Assembly: GCF_040365005.1 (NCBI RefSeq)
Contig: NZ_BAABWV010000001.1
Span: 310,001-374,000 of the forward strand
Length of the DNA stretch: 64,000 nt
From: Antarcticimicrobium sp040365005
GTDB lineage: Bacteria; Pseudomonadota; Alphaproteobacteria; Rhodobacterales; Rhodobacteraceae
Direction of reading: 5' to 3'
The position numbers were made by a program, and so were the translations under genes. Each line of letters starts with the position of its first letter. Positions within the stretch are counted from its first letter, which is position 1. Below the pieces are notes generated by a model. It saw nothing but the letters and a program-made list of their open reading frames with translations. It was not told the DNA's origin and did no database searches. Shown here in pieces: positions 28,653 to 37,358 of this stretch.

Positions 28653-30107
28653 TTACACACCAGTCGCCGGAATGCCGCTGCGCTCCACCGGACGCGGCGC
28701 GGTCAGGTCTTTCCACTTGGACAGGGCGGTGTTGACGGTGGCGTTCGGATCGCGCGCGACGAACTCGCCGTGGCCCTCCTTGGCCACCAGCTCGCCCTTG
28801 TCGACCGCAACGAAGCCCCGGCTCAGGACGTAGCGCGGCAGGGCGGTGACCTCGATCCCTTCAAAGACGTTGTAATCAATCGACGAGGCCTGGGCGTCGG
28901 CCGTGATGGTCTTGCCCATGCTCGGGTCCATCACCACGATGTCGGCATCCGCCCCGACCAGGATCGCCCCCTTCTGCGGGTAGCAGTTGAGGATTTTCGC
29001 GATATTGGTAGAGGTTACGGCGACAAATTCATTCATCGTGATGCGCCCGGTCTCGACCCCTTGGGTCCACAGCACAGGCAGCCGGTCTTCCAGCCCGCCG
29101 GTGCCGTTCGGGATCTTGGAGAAGTCGCCGACACCGTAGCGTTTCTGCTCGGTGGTAAAGGCGCAGTGATCGGTTGCCACGCAAGACAAAGTGCCCGACG
29201 CCAGACCGGCCCAGAGGCTGTCCTGATGTTTCTTGTTGCGGAACGGCGGGCTCATCACGCGGCGGGCGGCGTGATCCCAATCCTCGTTGAAATACTCGCT
29301 CTCATCCAGCACCAGGTGCTGGATCAGCGGCTCGCCCCAGACCCGCTTGCCGGCCAGTTTCGCGCGCCGGATCGCCTCGTGGCTCTCCTCGCAGGAGGTA
29401 TGCACCACATACAGCGGCGCGCCGGCCATGTCGGCGATCATGATGGCCCGGTTTGTGGCCTCGCCCTCGACCTGCGGCGGGCGGGAATAGGCGTGCCCCT
29501 CGGGGCCGGTGTTTCCCTCGGCCAGCAGCTTGGCGGTCATCTCGGCGACGAGATCGCCGTTTTCCGCATGCACCAGCGGCGTTGCCCCCAGCTCGGCACA
29601 GCGCTTGAAGCTGGCGAACATCTCGTCGTCGTTCACCATCAGGCTGCCCTTGTAGGCCATGAAATGCTTGAAGGTATTGATGCCCCGTTCCTCGGTCACC
29701 ACCTTCATCTCGTCAAAGACCTGCTCGCTCCACCAGGTCACCGCCATGTGGAAGGAATAGTCGCAGCAGGCGCGGGCTGATTTGTTGTCCCAGGTCTTCA
29801 GCGCATCCAGCAGGCTCTCGCCCGGGCTGGGCAGCGCGAAATCGACCACCATGGTGGTCCCGCCTGCCAGTGCCGCGCGGGTTCCGGCATAGAAATCATC
29901 GCTGGAATGGGTGCCCATGAAGGGCATCTCAAGGTGCGTGTGCGGGTCGATCCCGCCGGGCATCACAAAGCAGCCGGCGGCATCGAGGATCTCGTCCCCG
30001 GTCAGGTCGGGGCCGATCTCGACGATCTTGCCGTCCTCGATCTTCACATCCGCCTTGTAGGTCAGATCGGCGGTCACGACGGTGCCGCCCTTGATCACTT
30101 TGCTCAT
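28653..30107 (-). CDS. hydA: Dihydropyrimidinase
   Basis: This cytoplasmic zinc amidohydrolase opens the ring of dihydrouracil or dihydrothymine to the N-carbamoyl beta-amino acid, the second step of reductive pyrimidine breakdown. The metal ligands are visible: HTH in IDPHTHLEMP (residues 57 and 59), the carbamylated-lysine region FKHFMAYKGS, HAEN, VHTS and ATDH. The 484-residue length is normal. Neighbouring preTA and hyuC supply the first and third steps, which supports this over allantoinase or a plain hydantoinase. Confidence 0.94.
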   Translation of the reverse strand: MSKVIKGGTVVTADLTYKADVKIEDGKIVEIGPDLTGDEILDAAGCFVMPGGIDPHTHLEMPFMGTHSSDDFYAGTRAALAGGTTMVVDFALPSPGESLLDALKTWDNKSARACCDYSFHMAVTWWSEQVFDEMKVVTEERGINTFKHFMAYKGSLMVNDDEMFASFKRCAELGATPLVHAENGDLVAEMTAKLLAEGNTGPEGHAYSRPPQVEGEATNRAIMIADMAGAPLYVVHTSCEESHEAIRRAKLAGKRVWGEPLIQHLVLDESEYFNEDWDHAARRVMSPPFRNKKHQDSLWAGLASGTLSCVATDHCAFTTEQKRYGVGDFSKIPNGTGGLEDRLPVLWTQGVETGRITMNEFVAVTSTNIAKILNCYPQKGAILVGADADIVVMDPSMGKTITADAQASSIDYNVFEGIEVTALPRYVLSRGFVAVDKGELVAKEGHGEFVARDPNATVNTALSKWKDLTAPRPVERSGIPATGV

Positions 30108-30133
30108 CTTTCAGTACTCCCACGTTGTTCTTG

Positions 30134-30454
30134 TCAGACCGAAGCGTAACACCCGATCGCATCCCCGTGCACGCCGATGTCCAGCGGTCCGAAATCGCTT
30201 TCGACACAGAGCGAGAAATATCCCGCCGTCGGCAGGTAGATCACCCGATAGCAGCCATCGCCGCGCGTCACTGACCAGCATTTCTGGGTGATCCCGCCGG
30301 AGAAGTTCACCGTCACCGGGCGCGGCTCACGCAGGGCGGCGCGGAACGCCGCGACCGTCATCCGCCCGCAACGGTCGCCCGCCGGATAGGCGGCGATTTC
30401 GCCCGCGATCAGCGTCTTGATCTGTTCCGGTACGGAATGCTCCGCCTTGTCCAT
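30134..30454 (-). CDS. Hypothetical protein in the pyrimidine operon, 106 residues, five cysteines
   Basis: I recognise no family. It lies between hyuC and hydA on the same strand, 26 bases ahead of hydA, so it is very likely co-transcribed. The start at 30454 (MDKAEHSVPEQIKTL) has a GGAAAGCGG site. There is a helical N-terminus (residues 7-45) and a beta-rich C-terminus with PVTVNFSGGITQKCWSV and YRVIYLPTAGYFSL. Cysteines stand at 29, 59, 68, 83 and 102. There is no signal peptide or membrane segment. A role in pyrimidine catabolism is suggested by position only. Confidence 0.72.
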   Translation of the reverse strand: MDKAEHSVPEQIKTLIAGEIAAYPAGDRCGRMTVAAFRAALREPRPVTVNFSGGITQKCWSVTRGDGCYRVIYLPTAGYFSLCVESDFGPLDIGVHGDAIGCYASV

Positions 30455-30497
30455 CGCCGCTTTCCGGGTCCACACCCTTTTTCTGGCCTCAGATTTT

Positions 30498-30538
30498 CCG
30501 AGACGACGGGGGCAGATTCCCTGCCCCCGTCGTCTCGG
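30498..30538. other. Perfect 18-bp hairpin between hyuC and the small gene
   Basis: CCGAGACGACGGGGGCAG and its exact complement flank a 5-base loop. It starts 2 bases after the hyuC stop codon on the minus strand. Four A residues rather than T residues follow it in the direction of transcription, so it is not a standard terminator. It could stabilise the hyuC mRNA 3' end or reduce read-through into the downstream genes. Confidence 0.7.
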
Positions 30539-30540
30539 GA

Positions 30541-31791
30541 TCATTCCACGATTTCAGCCGTTTCCAGCACCGCATGCAACAGCACATCCGTGCTGGCCGC
30601 GGCCCAGTCCTTGCTGATTTCCTCGGCCTCGTTATGGCTCAGGCCATCGACGCAGGGGCACATCACCATGGTTGCCGGCGCCACCTTGGCGGCCCAGCAG
30701 GCATCGTGGCCGGCGCCCGACACCAGATCCATATGGCTGTATCCCAGACGCTCGGCGGCATTGCGCACGTTCTCGACCAGTTCCGGCGCGAAGGTGACGG
30801 GATCGAAATGCCCCACCGCCTCGACCGAACAGCCGACCCCCATGCCGTCGCAGATCTTGGCGGCCTCTGCCTCAATCTTGGCGCGCATGCCGTCCAGCTT
30901 GGCCTGGTCGGGCGTGCGGATATCGACGGTGAACACCACCGTTCCCGGCAGCACGTTGCGCGAATTGGGGCTGAAGGTCATCTGCCCGACACCGCCGACG
31001 GCGTTGGGCTGGCTCTCCATCGCCACGTCCTGAACCATCTCGAGGATCTTCGCCATGGCAAGACCCGCGTTGGTGCGCATGTTCATCGGGGTCGAGCCGG
31101 TGTGCGCCTCTTTCCCGGTCAGGGTAAATTCCAGCCACCACAGCCCCTGGCAATGGGTGACGACGCCGATCTCCTTGTTCTCGGCTTCGAGGATCGGGCC
31201 CTGCTCGATATGCAGCTCGTAATACGCGTGCATCTTGCGCGCGCCGACCTCTTCGTCGCCGACCCAGTCGATGCGCTTGAGCTCCTCTCCATAGGTCGCG
31301 CCCTCAAGATCCTGACGACCATAGGCATAGTCCAGCGAATGGACCCCGGCAAACACGCCCGAGGCCAGCATCGGCGGCGAGAACCGCGCGCCTTCCTCGT
31401 TGGCCCAGTTGGTCACCACGATCGGATGCTTGGTCTTGACCCCGAGATCGTTCAGCGTGCGCACCAGTTCCAGCGCGCCCAGAACCCCGAGGACCCCGTC
31501 GTATTTCCCACCCGTCGGCTGGGTGTCGAGGTGCGAACCCACGTAGACCGGCAGCGCGTCGGGGTCTTCACCCGGGCGCGTCATGAACATGGTGCCCATC
31601 TTGTCGACACCCATGGTCATGCCGGCGGCCTCGCACCATTCCTGGAAGAGAGCGCGCCCCGCGGCATCTTCGTCGGTCAGGGTCTGGCGGTTGTTGCCGC
31701 CGGCCACGCCCGGGCCGATCTTGGCCATTTCCATCAGGCTGTCCCAAAGACGATCGCCGTTGATTTTCAGATTTTGCGCCGGAGCAGCCAT
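30541..31791 (-). CDS. hyuC: N-carbamoyl-beta-alanine amidohydrolase (HyuC/AmaB family)
   Basis: This dinuclear metal enzyme of the M20 family removes the carbamoyl group to give beta-alanine (or beta-aminoisobutyrate), CO2 and ammonia, the last step of reductive pyrimidine breakdown. Metal ligands are in GSHLDTQPTGGKYDG, NEEGARF and the His of ELHIEQGP; HTGSTPM and SGAGHDACWAA are further family signatures. The start at 31791 is behind GGGAGTG. The 416-residue length is normal. Family members also act on L-carbamoyl amino acids, so the assignment to ureidopropionase leans on hydA and preTA next door. Confidence 0.9.
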   Translation of the reverse strand: MAAPAQNLKINGDRLWDSLMEMAKIGPGVAGGNNRQTLTDEDAAGRALFQEWCEAAGMTMGVDKMGTMFMTRPGEDPDALPVYVGSHLDTQPTGGKYDGVLGVLGALELVRTLNDLGVKTKHPIVVTNWANEEGARFSPPMLASGVFAGVHSLDYAYGRQDLEGATYGEELKRIDWVGDEEVGARKMHAYYELHIEQGPILEAENKEIGVVTHCQGLWWLEFTLTGKEAHTGSTPMNMRTNAGLAMAKILEMVQDVAMESQPNAVGGVGQMTFSPNSRNVLPGTVVFTVDIRTPDQAKLDGMRAKIEAEAAKICDGMGVGCSVEAVGHFDPVTFAPELVENVRNAAERLGYSHMDLVSGAGHDACWAAKVAPATMVMCPCVDGLSHNEAEEISKDWAAASTDVLLHAVLETAEIVE

Positions 31792-31829
31792 GGCTCTCAC
31801 ACTCCCAGTCTTTTTGTCTTCATGTATGA

Positions 31830-31847
31830 TTTGACCAAAAGGTCAAA
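31830..31847. promoter_or_regulatory. RutR-type operator in the hyuC/rutR divergent region
   Basis: The palindrome TTTGACCAAAAGGTCAAA lies between the divergent starts of hyuC (31791) and the TetR gene (31970). It matches the published E. coli RutR consensus TTGACCAnnTGGTCAA at all but one fixed base. TTGACC also serves as a plausible -35 box for the plus-strand gene, with TATCAC 18 bases downstream (31855-31860), so bound repressor would block it. Confidence 0.82.
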
Positions 31848-31969
31848 CTCACGCTATCACGGGCGACGCGCCAGTCAAGAAATTGCCGCGAGTTGGCGCG
31901 CATTCGTAGCCCGTTTTTTGGGCAGGGACGAAAAAACAGGCAACCTGAGAAGAGCGGAGATTGCGCCCG

Positions 31970-32590
31970 ATGCCGGAGGCCCGCGCCCCGACCCGAATCC
32001 AACGGAAAAACCGCGCCGCCATCCTCGATGCCGCGCTTGACGTGTTCTCCTCCCAGGGATTTCGCGGCGCCACCGTCGACGAGATCGCCACCGCCGCCGG
32101 GCTGAGCAAACCCAACCTGCTCTATTACTTCCCGTCGAAAGAGGCGATCCACGCGGCGGTTCTGGAACAGTTGCTCGATACCTGGCTCGATCCGCTGCGC
32201 GCGCTCGATCCATCTGGCGAGCCGCTGGAAGAGATCCTGGCCTACATGCACCGCAAGCTGCAGATGGCCCGCGACCTGCCGCGCGAAAGCCGGCTTTTCG
32301 CCAATGAGATCGTGCAGGGCGCGCCGCGCATCCACGACGTGCTGTCGACCGATCTCAAGGCGCTGGTCGACGAAAAGGTCGCGGTAATCAGGGCCTGGAT
32401 GGATGCCGGCCAGATCGCGCAGGTGCATCCCTATCACCTGATCTTCTCGATCTGGTCACTGACACAGCATTATGCGGATTTCGATGTGCAGGTGCGCGCG
32501 GTGCTGGGGCCGGAGGATCCCTTTGCTGCCGCGCCGGAGTTCATGGAAACGCTGTATCGGCGTTTGCTCACGCCGCCCGATCAGGCCTGA
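31970..32590 (+). CDS. rutR: TetR-family regulator, RutR-like
   Basis: This is probably a uracil- or thymine-responsive repressor of the pyrimidine genes on both sides. The TetR helix-turn-helix is clear: RAAILDAALDVFSSQGFRGA, then VDEIATAAGLSKPNLLYYF. The C-terminal part (YMHRKLQMARDLPRESRLFANEIVQG, then IFSIWSLTQHYADF) matches the RutR/YcdC-type ligand domain. The 206-residue start at 31970 is preferred; a TTG at 31961 is possible. A RutR-like palindrome lies upstream of its own gene and another upstream of preT, so autoregulation is likely. Confidence 0.88.
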   Translation: MPEARAPTRIQRKNRAAILDAALDVFSSQGFRGATVDEIATAAGLSKPNLLYYFPSKEAIHAAVLEQLLDTWLDPLRALDPSGEPLEEILAYMHRKLQMARDLPRESRLFANEIVQGAPRIHDVLSTDLKALVDEKVAVIRAWMDAGQIAQVHPYHLIFSIWSLTQHYADFDVQVRAVLGPEDPFAAAPEFMETLYRRLLTPPDQA

Positions 32591-32622
32591 GCGGGGCGCC
32601 ACGCGGGCGCCCCGCCCCGCGA

Positions 32623-33927
32623 TCATTCGGCCGCCTGGGCCGCCGGGTTGTTGGGATGGGTGGTCCAGTTGGCGTAGTCGCCTTGCACCACCTTGCCGGT
32701 GCGCGGGTCGGTTTCGCCCGGGGCCATCGGCACCATCGAGATGCAATCCTCGACCGGGCAGACATCGACGCAGAGGTTGCAGGCGACGCATTCGGCATCG
32801 TTGACCTCGAACACCCGGTCCTCTTTCATCCAGATCGCCTGGTGGCTGGTGTCCTCGCAGGCGGCATAGCAGCGGCCGCACTTGATGCAGGCATCCTGGT
32901 CGATCTTGGCCTTGGCGACGTAGTTCAGGTTCAGGTACTGCCAGTCGGTGACGTTGGGCACGGCCTGGCCGATGAAATCGGAGGTCGCGGCGTAGCCCTT
33001 TTCGTCCATCCACTGGCTGAGGCCCGAGATCATCTCTTCGACCACCTTGAAGCCATAGGTCATGGCGGCGGTGCAGACCTGAACATTGCCCGCGCCCATC
33101 ACCATGAACTCGGCCGCGTCCCGCCATGTGGTCACGCCGCCGATGGCGCTGATCGGCTTGCCGGCGGTCGCCGGATCGCGGGCGATCTCGGCCACCATGT
33201 TCAGCGCGATCGGCTTCACCGCCGGGCCGCAATAGCCACCGTGGGTGCCCTTGCCGTCCAGCGTCGGCTCCGGCGCCATCTGGTCAAGATCGACCGAGAT
33301 GATCGAGTTGATGGTGTTGATCAGCGACACCGCGTCGGCATTGCCGGCAAAGGCCGCCCGCGCCGGGTTGCGGATATCGGTGATGTTCGGCGTCAGCTTC
33401 ACGATCACCGGCTTGGAATAGTACTGTTTGCACCACTCCGTCACCATCTGGATGTATTCCGGCACCTGCCCGACAGCCGAGCCCATGCCGCGTTCCGCCA
33501 TGCCGTGCGGGCAGCCGAAGTTCAGCTCGATCCCGTCGGCGCCGGTTTCCTCGACCAGGGGCAGGATCGCCTTCCAGCTCTCCTCGTCGCAGGGCACCAT
33601 GAGCGAGACGATCAGCGCCCGGTCGGGATAGTCCTTCTTGACGCGGGTGATCTCCTCGAGGTTGGTCTGCAGCGGCCGGTCGGTGATCAGCTCGATGTTG
33701 TTGAGCCCCAGCAACCGCCGGTCAGCGCCATAGATCGCGCCGTAACGCGGCCCGTTGACGTTGACCACCGGCGGTCCTTCGCTGCCCAGGGTCTTCCACA
33801 CCACGCCGCCCCATCCGGCCTCGAAGGCGCGGCGCACGTTGTATTCCTTGTCGGTCGGCGGCGCCGAGGCCAGCCAGAACGGGTTGGGGCTCTTGATGCC
33901 CAGGAATTCTGTCGTCAAATCAGCCAT
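32623..33927 (-). CDS. preA: NAD-dependent dihydropyrimidine dehydrogenase subunit PreA
   Basis: This is the catalytic FMN subunit that reduces uracil or thymine to the dihydro form, the first step of reductive pyrimidine breakdown. The N-terminal dihydroorotate-dehydrogenase-like barrel has NPFWLASAPPTD and IELNFGCPHGMAERGMG. Two [4Fe-4S] clusters near the C-terminus are bound by CIKCGRCYAAC and CVACNLCVDVCP. The loop that carries the catalytic Cys in mammalian DPD reads GSAVGQ here, without Cys. The 434-residue length fits PreA. It follows preT by 70 bases. Confidence 0.95.
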   Translation of the reverse strand: MADLTTEFLGIKSPNPFWLASAPPTDKEYNVRRAFEAGWGGVVWKTLGSEGPPVVNVNGPRYGAIYGADRRLLGLNNIELITDRPLQTNLEEITRVKKDYPDRALIVSLMVPCDEESWKAILPLVEETGADGIELNFGCPHGMAERGMGSAVGQVPEYIQMVTEWCKQYYSKPVIVKLTPNITDIRNPARAAFAGNADAVSLINTINSIISVDLDQMAPEPTLDGKGTHGGYCGPAVKPIALNMVAEIARDPATAGKPISAIGGVTTWRDAAEFMVMGAGNVQVCTAAMTYGFKVVEEMISGLSQWMDEKGYAATSDFIGQAVPNVTDWQYLNLNYVAKAKIDQDACIKCGRCYAACEDTSHQAIWMKEDRVFEVNDAECVACNLCVDVCPVEDCISMVPMAPGETDPRTGKVVQGDYANWTTHPNNPAAQAAE

Positions 33928-33997
33928 TTGTTCGGCCTCCCTGATGTATGTCGCAGCCGTTTTCGGCCCGCGTTTTCTAGGTACTGCCGCGCGGCCC

Positions 33998-35332
33998 TCA
34001 GGCCATCAGCGCGCTGTGAATATCCATCGCCGCGTCGCGGCCCTCGGCCACGGCGGTCACGGTCAGATCGTCGCCGCCGCTGGCGCAGTCGCCGCCGGCC
34101 CAGATTCCCGCGACGCTGGTCTTCCCGGCCCCGGTCACCGCGATCTTGCCGCCGTCCAGCGCCACGCCGTCCGGCGCACCGTCAAGCGTCTGGCCGATTG
34201 CCTTGAACACCTGATCGGCAGCCAGCGTGACGGTCTCGCCGGTGCCCTTGACCCGGCCATCCTCGACCGTGGTGTATTCCAGTTCCACGCCGGTCACCGC
34301 GGCCTCGCCGAGGATCGCCACCGGCATCACGTTGAACATCAGCTTGACGCCCCTGGAGGCGGCCAGATCCTGTTCGAACCGGCTGGCCGGCATCGCCTCG
34401 CGGCCCCGGCGATAGGCGATGGTCACGTTTTCCGCGCCCAGCAGCTTCGATTGCACCGCGGCATCCACCGCCGTCATGCCGCCGCCGATCACCACGACGT
34501 TGCGCCCGACCGGCAGGCTGGCCAGGTCATCGGCCTGGCGCAGGTCCTCGATGAAATCGACCGCGTCACGCACGCCCGCCAGATCCTCGCCCGCGGCGCG
34601 CAGCGCATTGACGCCACTTAGCCCGATGGAAAGGAACACCGCGTCATGATCGGCCTTGAGCCCGTCCAGCGTCACCCCGTCGCCCAACGCCTTGCCGGTC
34701 TCGATGGTGATGCCGCCGATCCCCAGCAGCCAGTCGACCTCGCGCGCGGCGAAATCATTGGTGCTCTTGTAGGCGGCGATGCCGAATTCGTTCAGCCCGC
34801 CGGGCTTGCCCCTGCCCTCGAAGACGGTGACGTCATGGCCCAGCATGGCAAGACGATGCGCACAGGACAGGCCCGCAGGCCCCGCCCCGACGACCGCCAC
34901 GCGCTTGCCGGTCGGCTCGGCGCGGGTAAAGGGATGATCGCCCTTGGCCATCAGCGCATCGGTGGCATAGCGTTGCAGCCGCCCGATCTCGACCGGCTTG
35001 CCCTCGGCGGTCTCGCGCACGCAGACCTCTTCGCACAGCGTCTCGGTCGGGCAGACCCGCGCGCACATCCCGCCCAGGATGTTCTGACCCAGAATGGTGC
35101 GCGCCGCGCTTTCGGGGTGCCCTGCCTGGATCTCGCGGATGAACTGCGGAATGTCGATGTCGGTCGGGCAGGCCGTCATGCACGGCGCGTCATAGCAGAA
35201 ATAGCACCGGTCTGCCGCGACCGCCGCCTCATGCGGGGCATAGGCGGGGTGCAGATCGTTGAAGTTGTCGGCGAGGGTATCGGCGGACAGGCGCGCCGCC
35301 ACGATCCCGGATGCCTGATGGCCATTTGCCAT
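33998..35332 (-). CDS. preT: Dihydropyrimidine dehydrogenase subunit PreT
   Basis: This is the electron-input subunit, which takes hydride from NAD(P)H through FAD and iron-sulfur clusters to PreA. The N-terminal cluster region shows CYFCYDAPCMTACPTDIDIP and later CARVCPTETLCEEVCVR. The FAD fold has VAVVGAGPAGLSCAH and the NAD fold VVVIGGGMTAVDAA. The C-terminal GDCASGGD is the usual flavin contact. It resembles the small subunit of glutamate synthase. The 444-residue length is normal. It is first in the preT-preA pair, behind a RutR-like box. Confidence 0.94.
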   Translation of the reverse strand: MANGHQASGIVAARLSADTLADNFNDLHPAYAPHEAAVAADRCYFCYDAPCMTACPTDIDIPQFIREIQAGHPESAARTILGQNILGGMCARVCPTETLCEEVCVRETAEGKPVEIGRLQRYATDALMAKGDHPFTRAEPTGKRVAVVGAGPAGLSCAHRLAMLGHDVTVFEGRGKPGGLNEFGIAAYKSTNDFAAREVDWLLGIGGITIETGKALGDGVTLDGLKADHDAVFLSIGLSGVNALRAAGEDLAGVRDAVDFIEDLRQADDLASLPVGRNVVVIGGGMTAVDAAVQSKLLGAENVTIAYRRGREAMPASRFEQDLAASRGVKLMFNVMPVAILGEAAVTGVELEYTTVEDGRVKGTGETVTLAADQVFKAIGQTLDGAPDGVALDGGKIAVTGAGKTSVAGIWAGGDCASGGDDLTVTAVAEGRDAAMDIHSALMA

Positions 35333-35404
35333 TGGGTGTCTCCCTGATGTTTTGCCTTATTGCCATCAGAGTGCCACATCCATATTTTTTATCAATTGGT
35401 AAAA

Positions 35405-35420
35405 TTTCCCAAATGGTCAA
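35405..35420 (-). promoter_or_regulatory. RutR-like operator upstream of preT
   Basis: On the minus strand the sequence TTGACCATTTGGGAAA agrees with TTGACCAnnTGGTCAA at 12 of 14 fixed positions. It is 73 bases ahead of the preT start. The surrounding AT-rich stretch (35380-35420) is the likely promoter. An adjacent ACCAATTGAT looks like a degenerate second half-site. Confidence 0.7.
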
Positions 35421-35493
35421 AAAAATGCCCCTACGCCCGGCCTGCCCGTTTTTCGGGCAGGTCAGGCGCGCCGCCGCGACCTGGGCGACGGGA

Positions 35494-36195
35494 TCAGGGC
35501 ATCAATACGCTGTTGCGGGTGAATTGGGCGTGATCGGTGCTCAGGTCGTCGAAGGTGACCTCGACATCGACGGTGGCGATGGAATTGGGCGGGTACATGC
35601 GCAGCGGGTTTCCGTCGCCCTCCAGAACCGCGTTGGGCGTCGCGTATTCCTCGTGGCAGGCCGGCAGCGGCCAGACCTCCAGCGGTCCGCCGTTCACGCC
35701 GACCCGCATCTGCACCAGCCCGCAACGCCAGGACCAGATCTGTGTCACGTAAAGGTAATCGACCCCCTCGTAGAGGCGGATCGCGATCCAGTTGGCCTTG
35801 GTTGCCGCCAGGATCGGCTTGACCTCGGTAGCGGTGGTGAACTTGCCGCTGGGCACCTGCGGCTCGGCCACCAGCGTCGGGCCCGAGGGCGCAAGAAAGG
35901 CCGGCGGCGCCTCGGCCTGGGCGGCGGGCTGTGGCGCGAGGAAGACGGGCGCCGCCTCGGCCTGCGCGGTTTGCGTCCCCGCCCCGGGTGACAGGAACGC
36001 CGGCGGTGCCTCGGCGGTTGCCGTGGCGGCGGGCGCGGGCGTGGCGGGGGCAAGGAAGGTCGGCGGTGCCTCACTCGCCGCCTGTCCGGCCTCCTCCACC
36101 GGCGCGGTGACCGCCGGCGGGGGCGCTGCGGCCATCTCCTCGCCCTCGGCGGACTGCACCGCAACCGCGAACATCACCAGAAACAACTCAAGCAT
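35494..36195 (-). CDS. Hypothetical protein with EAPPxFLAP-type repeats
   Basis: I do not recognise a named family. The 233-residue product starts with a hydrophobic, signal-like stretch (MLELFLVMFAVAVQS) and continues with a Pro/Ala-rich, disordered region. That region carries four near-copies of the motif A-P-P/V-x-F-L-(A/S)-P at about residues 43-102. The C-terminal 130 residues look folded, with GVDYLYVTQIWSW, RCGLVQMRVGVN and two cysteines. It is probably exported, with the repeats as a spacer. The neighbours give no functional hint. Confidence 0.7.
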   Translation of the reverse strand: MLELFLVMFAVAVQSAEGEEMAAAPPPAVTAPVEEAGQAASEAPPTFLAPATPAPAATATAEAPPAFLSPGAGTQTAQAEAAPVFLAPQPAAQAEAPPAFLAPSGPTLVAEPQVPSGKFTTATEVKPILAATKANWIAIRLYEGVDYLYVTQIWSWRCGLVQMRVGVNGGPLEVWPLPACHEEYATPNAVLEGDGNPLRMYPPNSIATVDVEVTFDDLSTDHAQFTRNSVLMP

Positions 36196-36314
36196 CGCTT
36201 AACTCCCAAATCCCTAGACCCAAAATTTCGACGGCGGGCTTTTGGGAACGCGACGCGCCCCCTATAGTGCCCGCATCAGGCAGTCGCCGCGACAAACCCT
36301 GCGGCAGGAAAACT

Positions 36315-37319
36315 ATGGCAAACAAACCGGCCCCGCGCCAAGCATTCAATATCGTCATTGTCGGTCAATCCGGCCGCCTGCAATACGAGGCTCTGCTTTT
36401 CGCTGCCTCGCTGCGCGCGATGTCCCCCGGGTTCGAAGGGCGGCTTTTCGTCGCCGTGCCGCAGGCGGGCCCGATGTGGGAGGGCAACCCGGAGATCCGC
36501 AACGGCGAGGTACTTGATGCGCTCGACCGGCAGGGCGCCGAGATCCTGCCCTTCGAGTCCCGTGTCTTCGGCCAGTCCTACCCGCAGGGCAACAAGATCG
36601 AATGTCTCTCTGCCCTGCCGGCGGGGGAACCCTTCGTCTTTTTCGACAGCGACACGCTGGTCACTGGCGATCTTGCCCGCGTGCCGTTCGATTTCGGCCG
36701 CCCCGGCGCCTCGCTCCGGCGCGAAGGGACATGGCCCGAACCGACGCTTTACGGCCCCGGCTATGGCGCGATCTGGAAATCGCTTTATGACCGCTTCGGG
36801 TTGGAGTTCGACAGCAGCCTCGACCCGGCCCAGCCTGATGAGTATTGGGAAAAGTATCTCTATTTCAACGCGGGCTATTTCTTTCACCGCTGCCCACAGG
36901 AGTTTGGCGCGCGTTTTCTCGATTACGCCCGCAGCATCCGCGACGATCCACCGGTGGAACTCGTGGGGCAAAGCCTTGATCCTTGGCTCGACCAGATCGT
37001 GCTGCCGCTGGTGATCCATTCCTTTGGCGGAGGTCGCGACGCGCTGCCCCCCGGCCTGCTGGATGGCGATGTCACCTGTCACTACCGGCTGTTCCCACTG
37101 CTCTATGCCCGTGAGAGCGATCATGTGGTCAAGGTGCTGGAGCAGGTTGCCGCCCCCAACAAGATCAAGAAGGTGCTCAAGGGCTACGAGCCGATCAAGC
37201 GGCTGGTCTACCAGGGGCGCGGCCAGAAGGTGCGCGCGCTGTTCGACCGCGACCACCTGCCCCGCAAGGAACAGGCAATCCGCAACAGGATCAAATCCAA
37301 CGGGTTCTGGATGCGCTAG
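36315..37319 (+). CDS. Glycosyltransferase-like (GT-A fold) protein
   Basis: This is probably a nucleotide-sugar-dependent transferase, but the donor and acceptor are unknown. The N-terminal strand NIVIVGQSGRLQYEALLFAA and the DxD motif in VFFDSDTL (about residue 111) fit a GT-A fold. A later block YLYFNAGYFFH, then WLDQIVLPLVIH, resembles GT8-like enzymes. The start at 36315 follows GCAGGAAAA. The 334-residue length is plausible. There is no membrane segment. It stands alone, so no polysaccharide locus is implied. Confidence 0.68.
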   Translation: MANKPAPRQAFNIVIVGQSGRLQYEALLFAASLRAMSPGFEGRLFVAVPQAGPMWEGNPEIRNGEVLDALDRQGAEILPFESRVFGQSYPQGNKIECLSALPAGEPFVFFDSDTLVTGDLARVPFDFGRPGASLRREGTWPEPTLYGPGYGAIWKSLYDRFGLEFDSSLDPAQPDEYWEKYLYFNAGYFFHRCPQEFGARFLDYARSIRDDPPVELVGQSLDPWLDQIVLPLVIHSFGGGRDALPPGLLDGDVTCHYRLFPLLYARESDHVVKVLEQVAAPNKIKKVLKGYEPIKRLVYQGRGQKVRALFDRDHLPRKEQAIRNRIKSNGFWMR

Positions 37320-37358
37320 GCCCCTTGCCCGGGCAGGCATCGCGCAGCCCCTCGGGGC

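Noticed and set aside
27765..29780. 671-codon plus-strand frame opposite the ABC ATPase and dihydropyrimidinase
   Set aside because: It is antisense to two well-supported enzymes, has no domain and no credible ribosome site.
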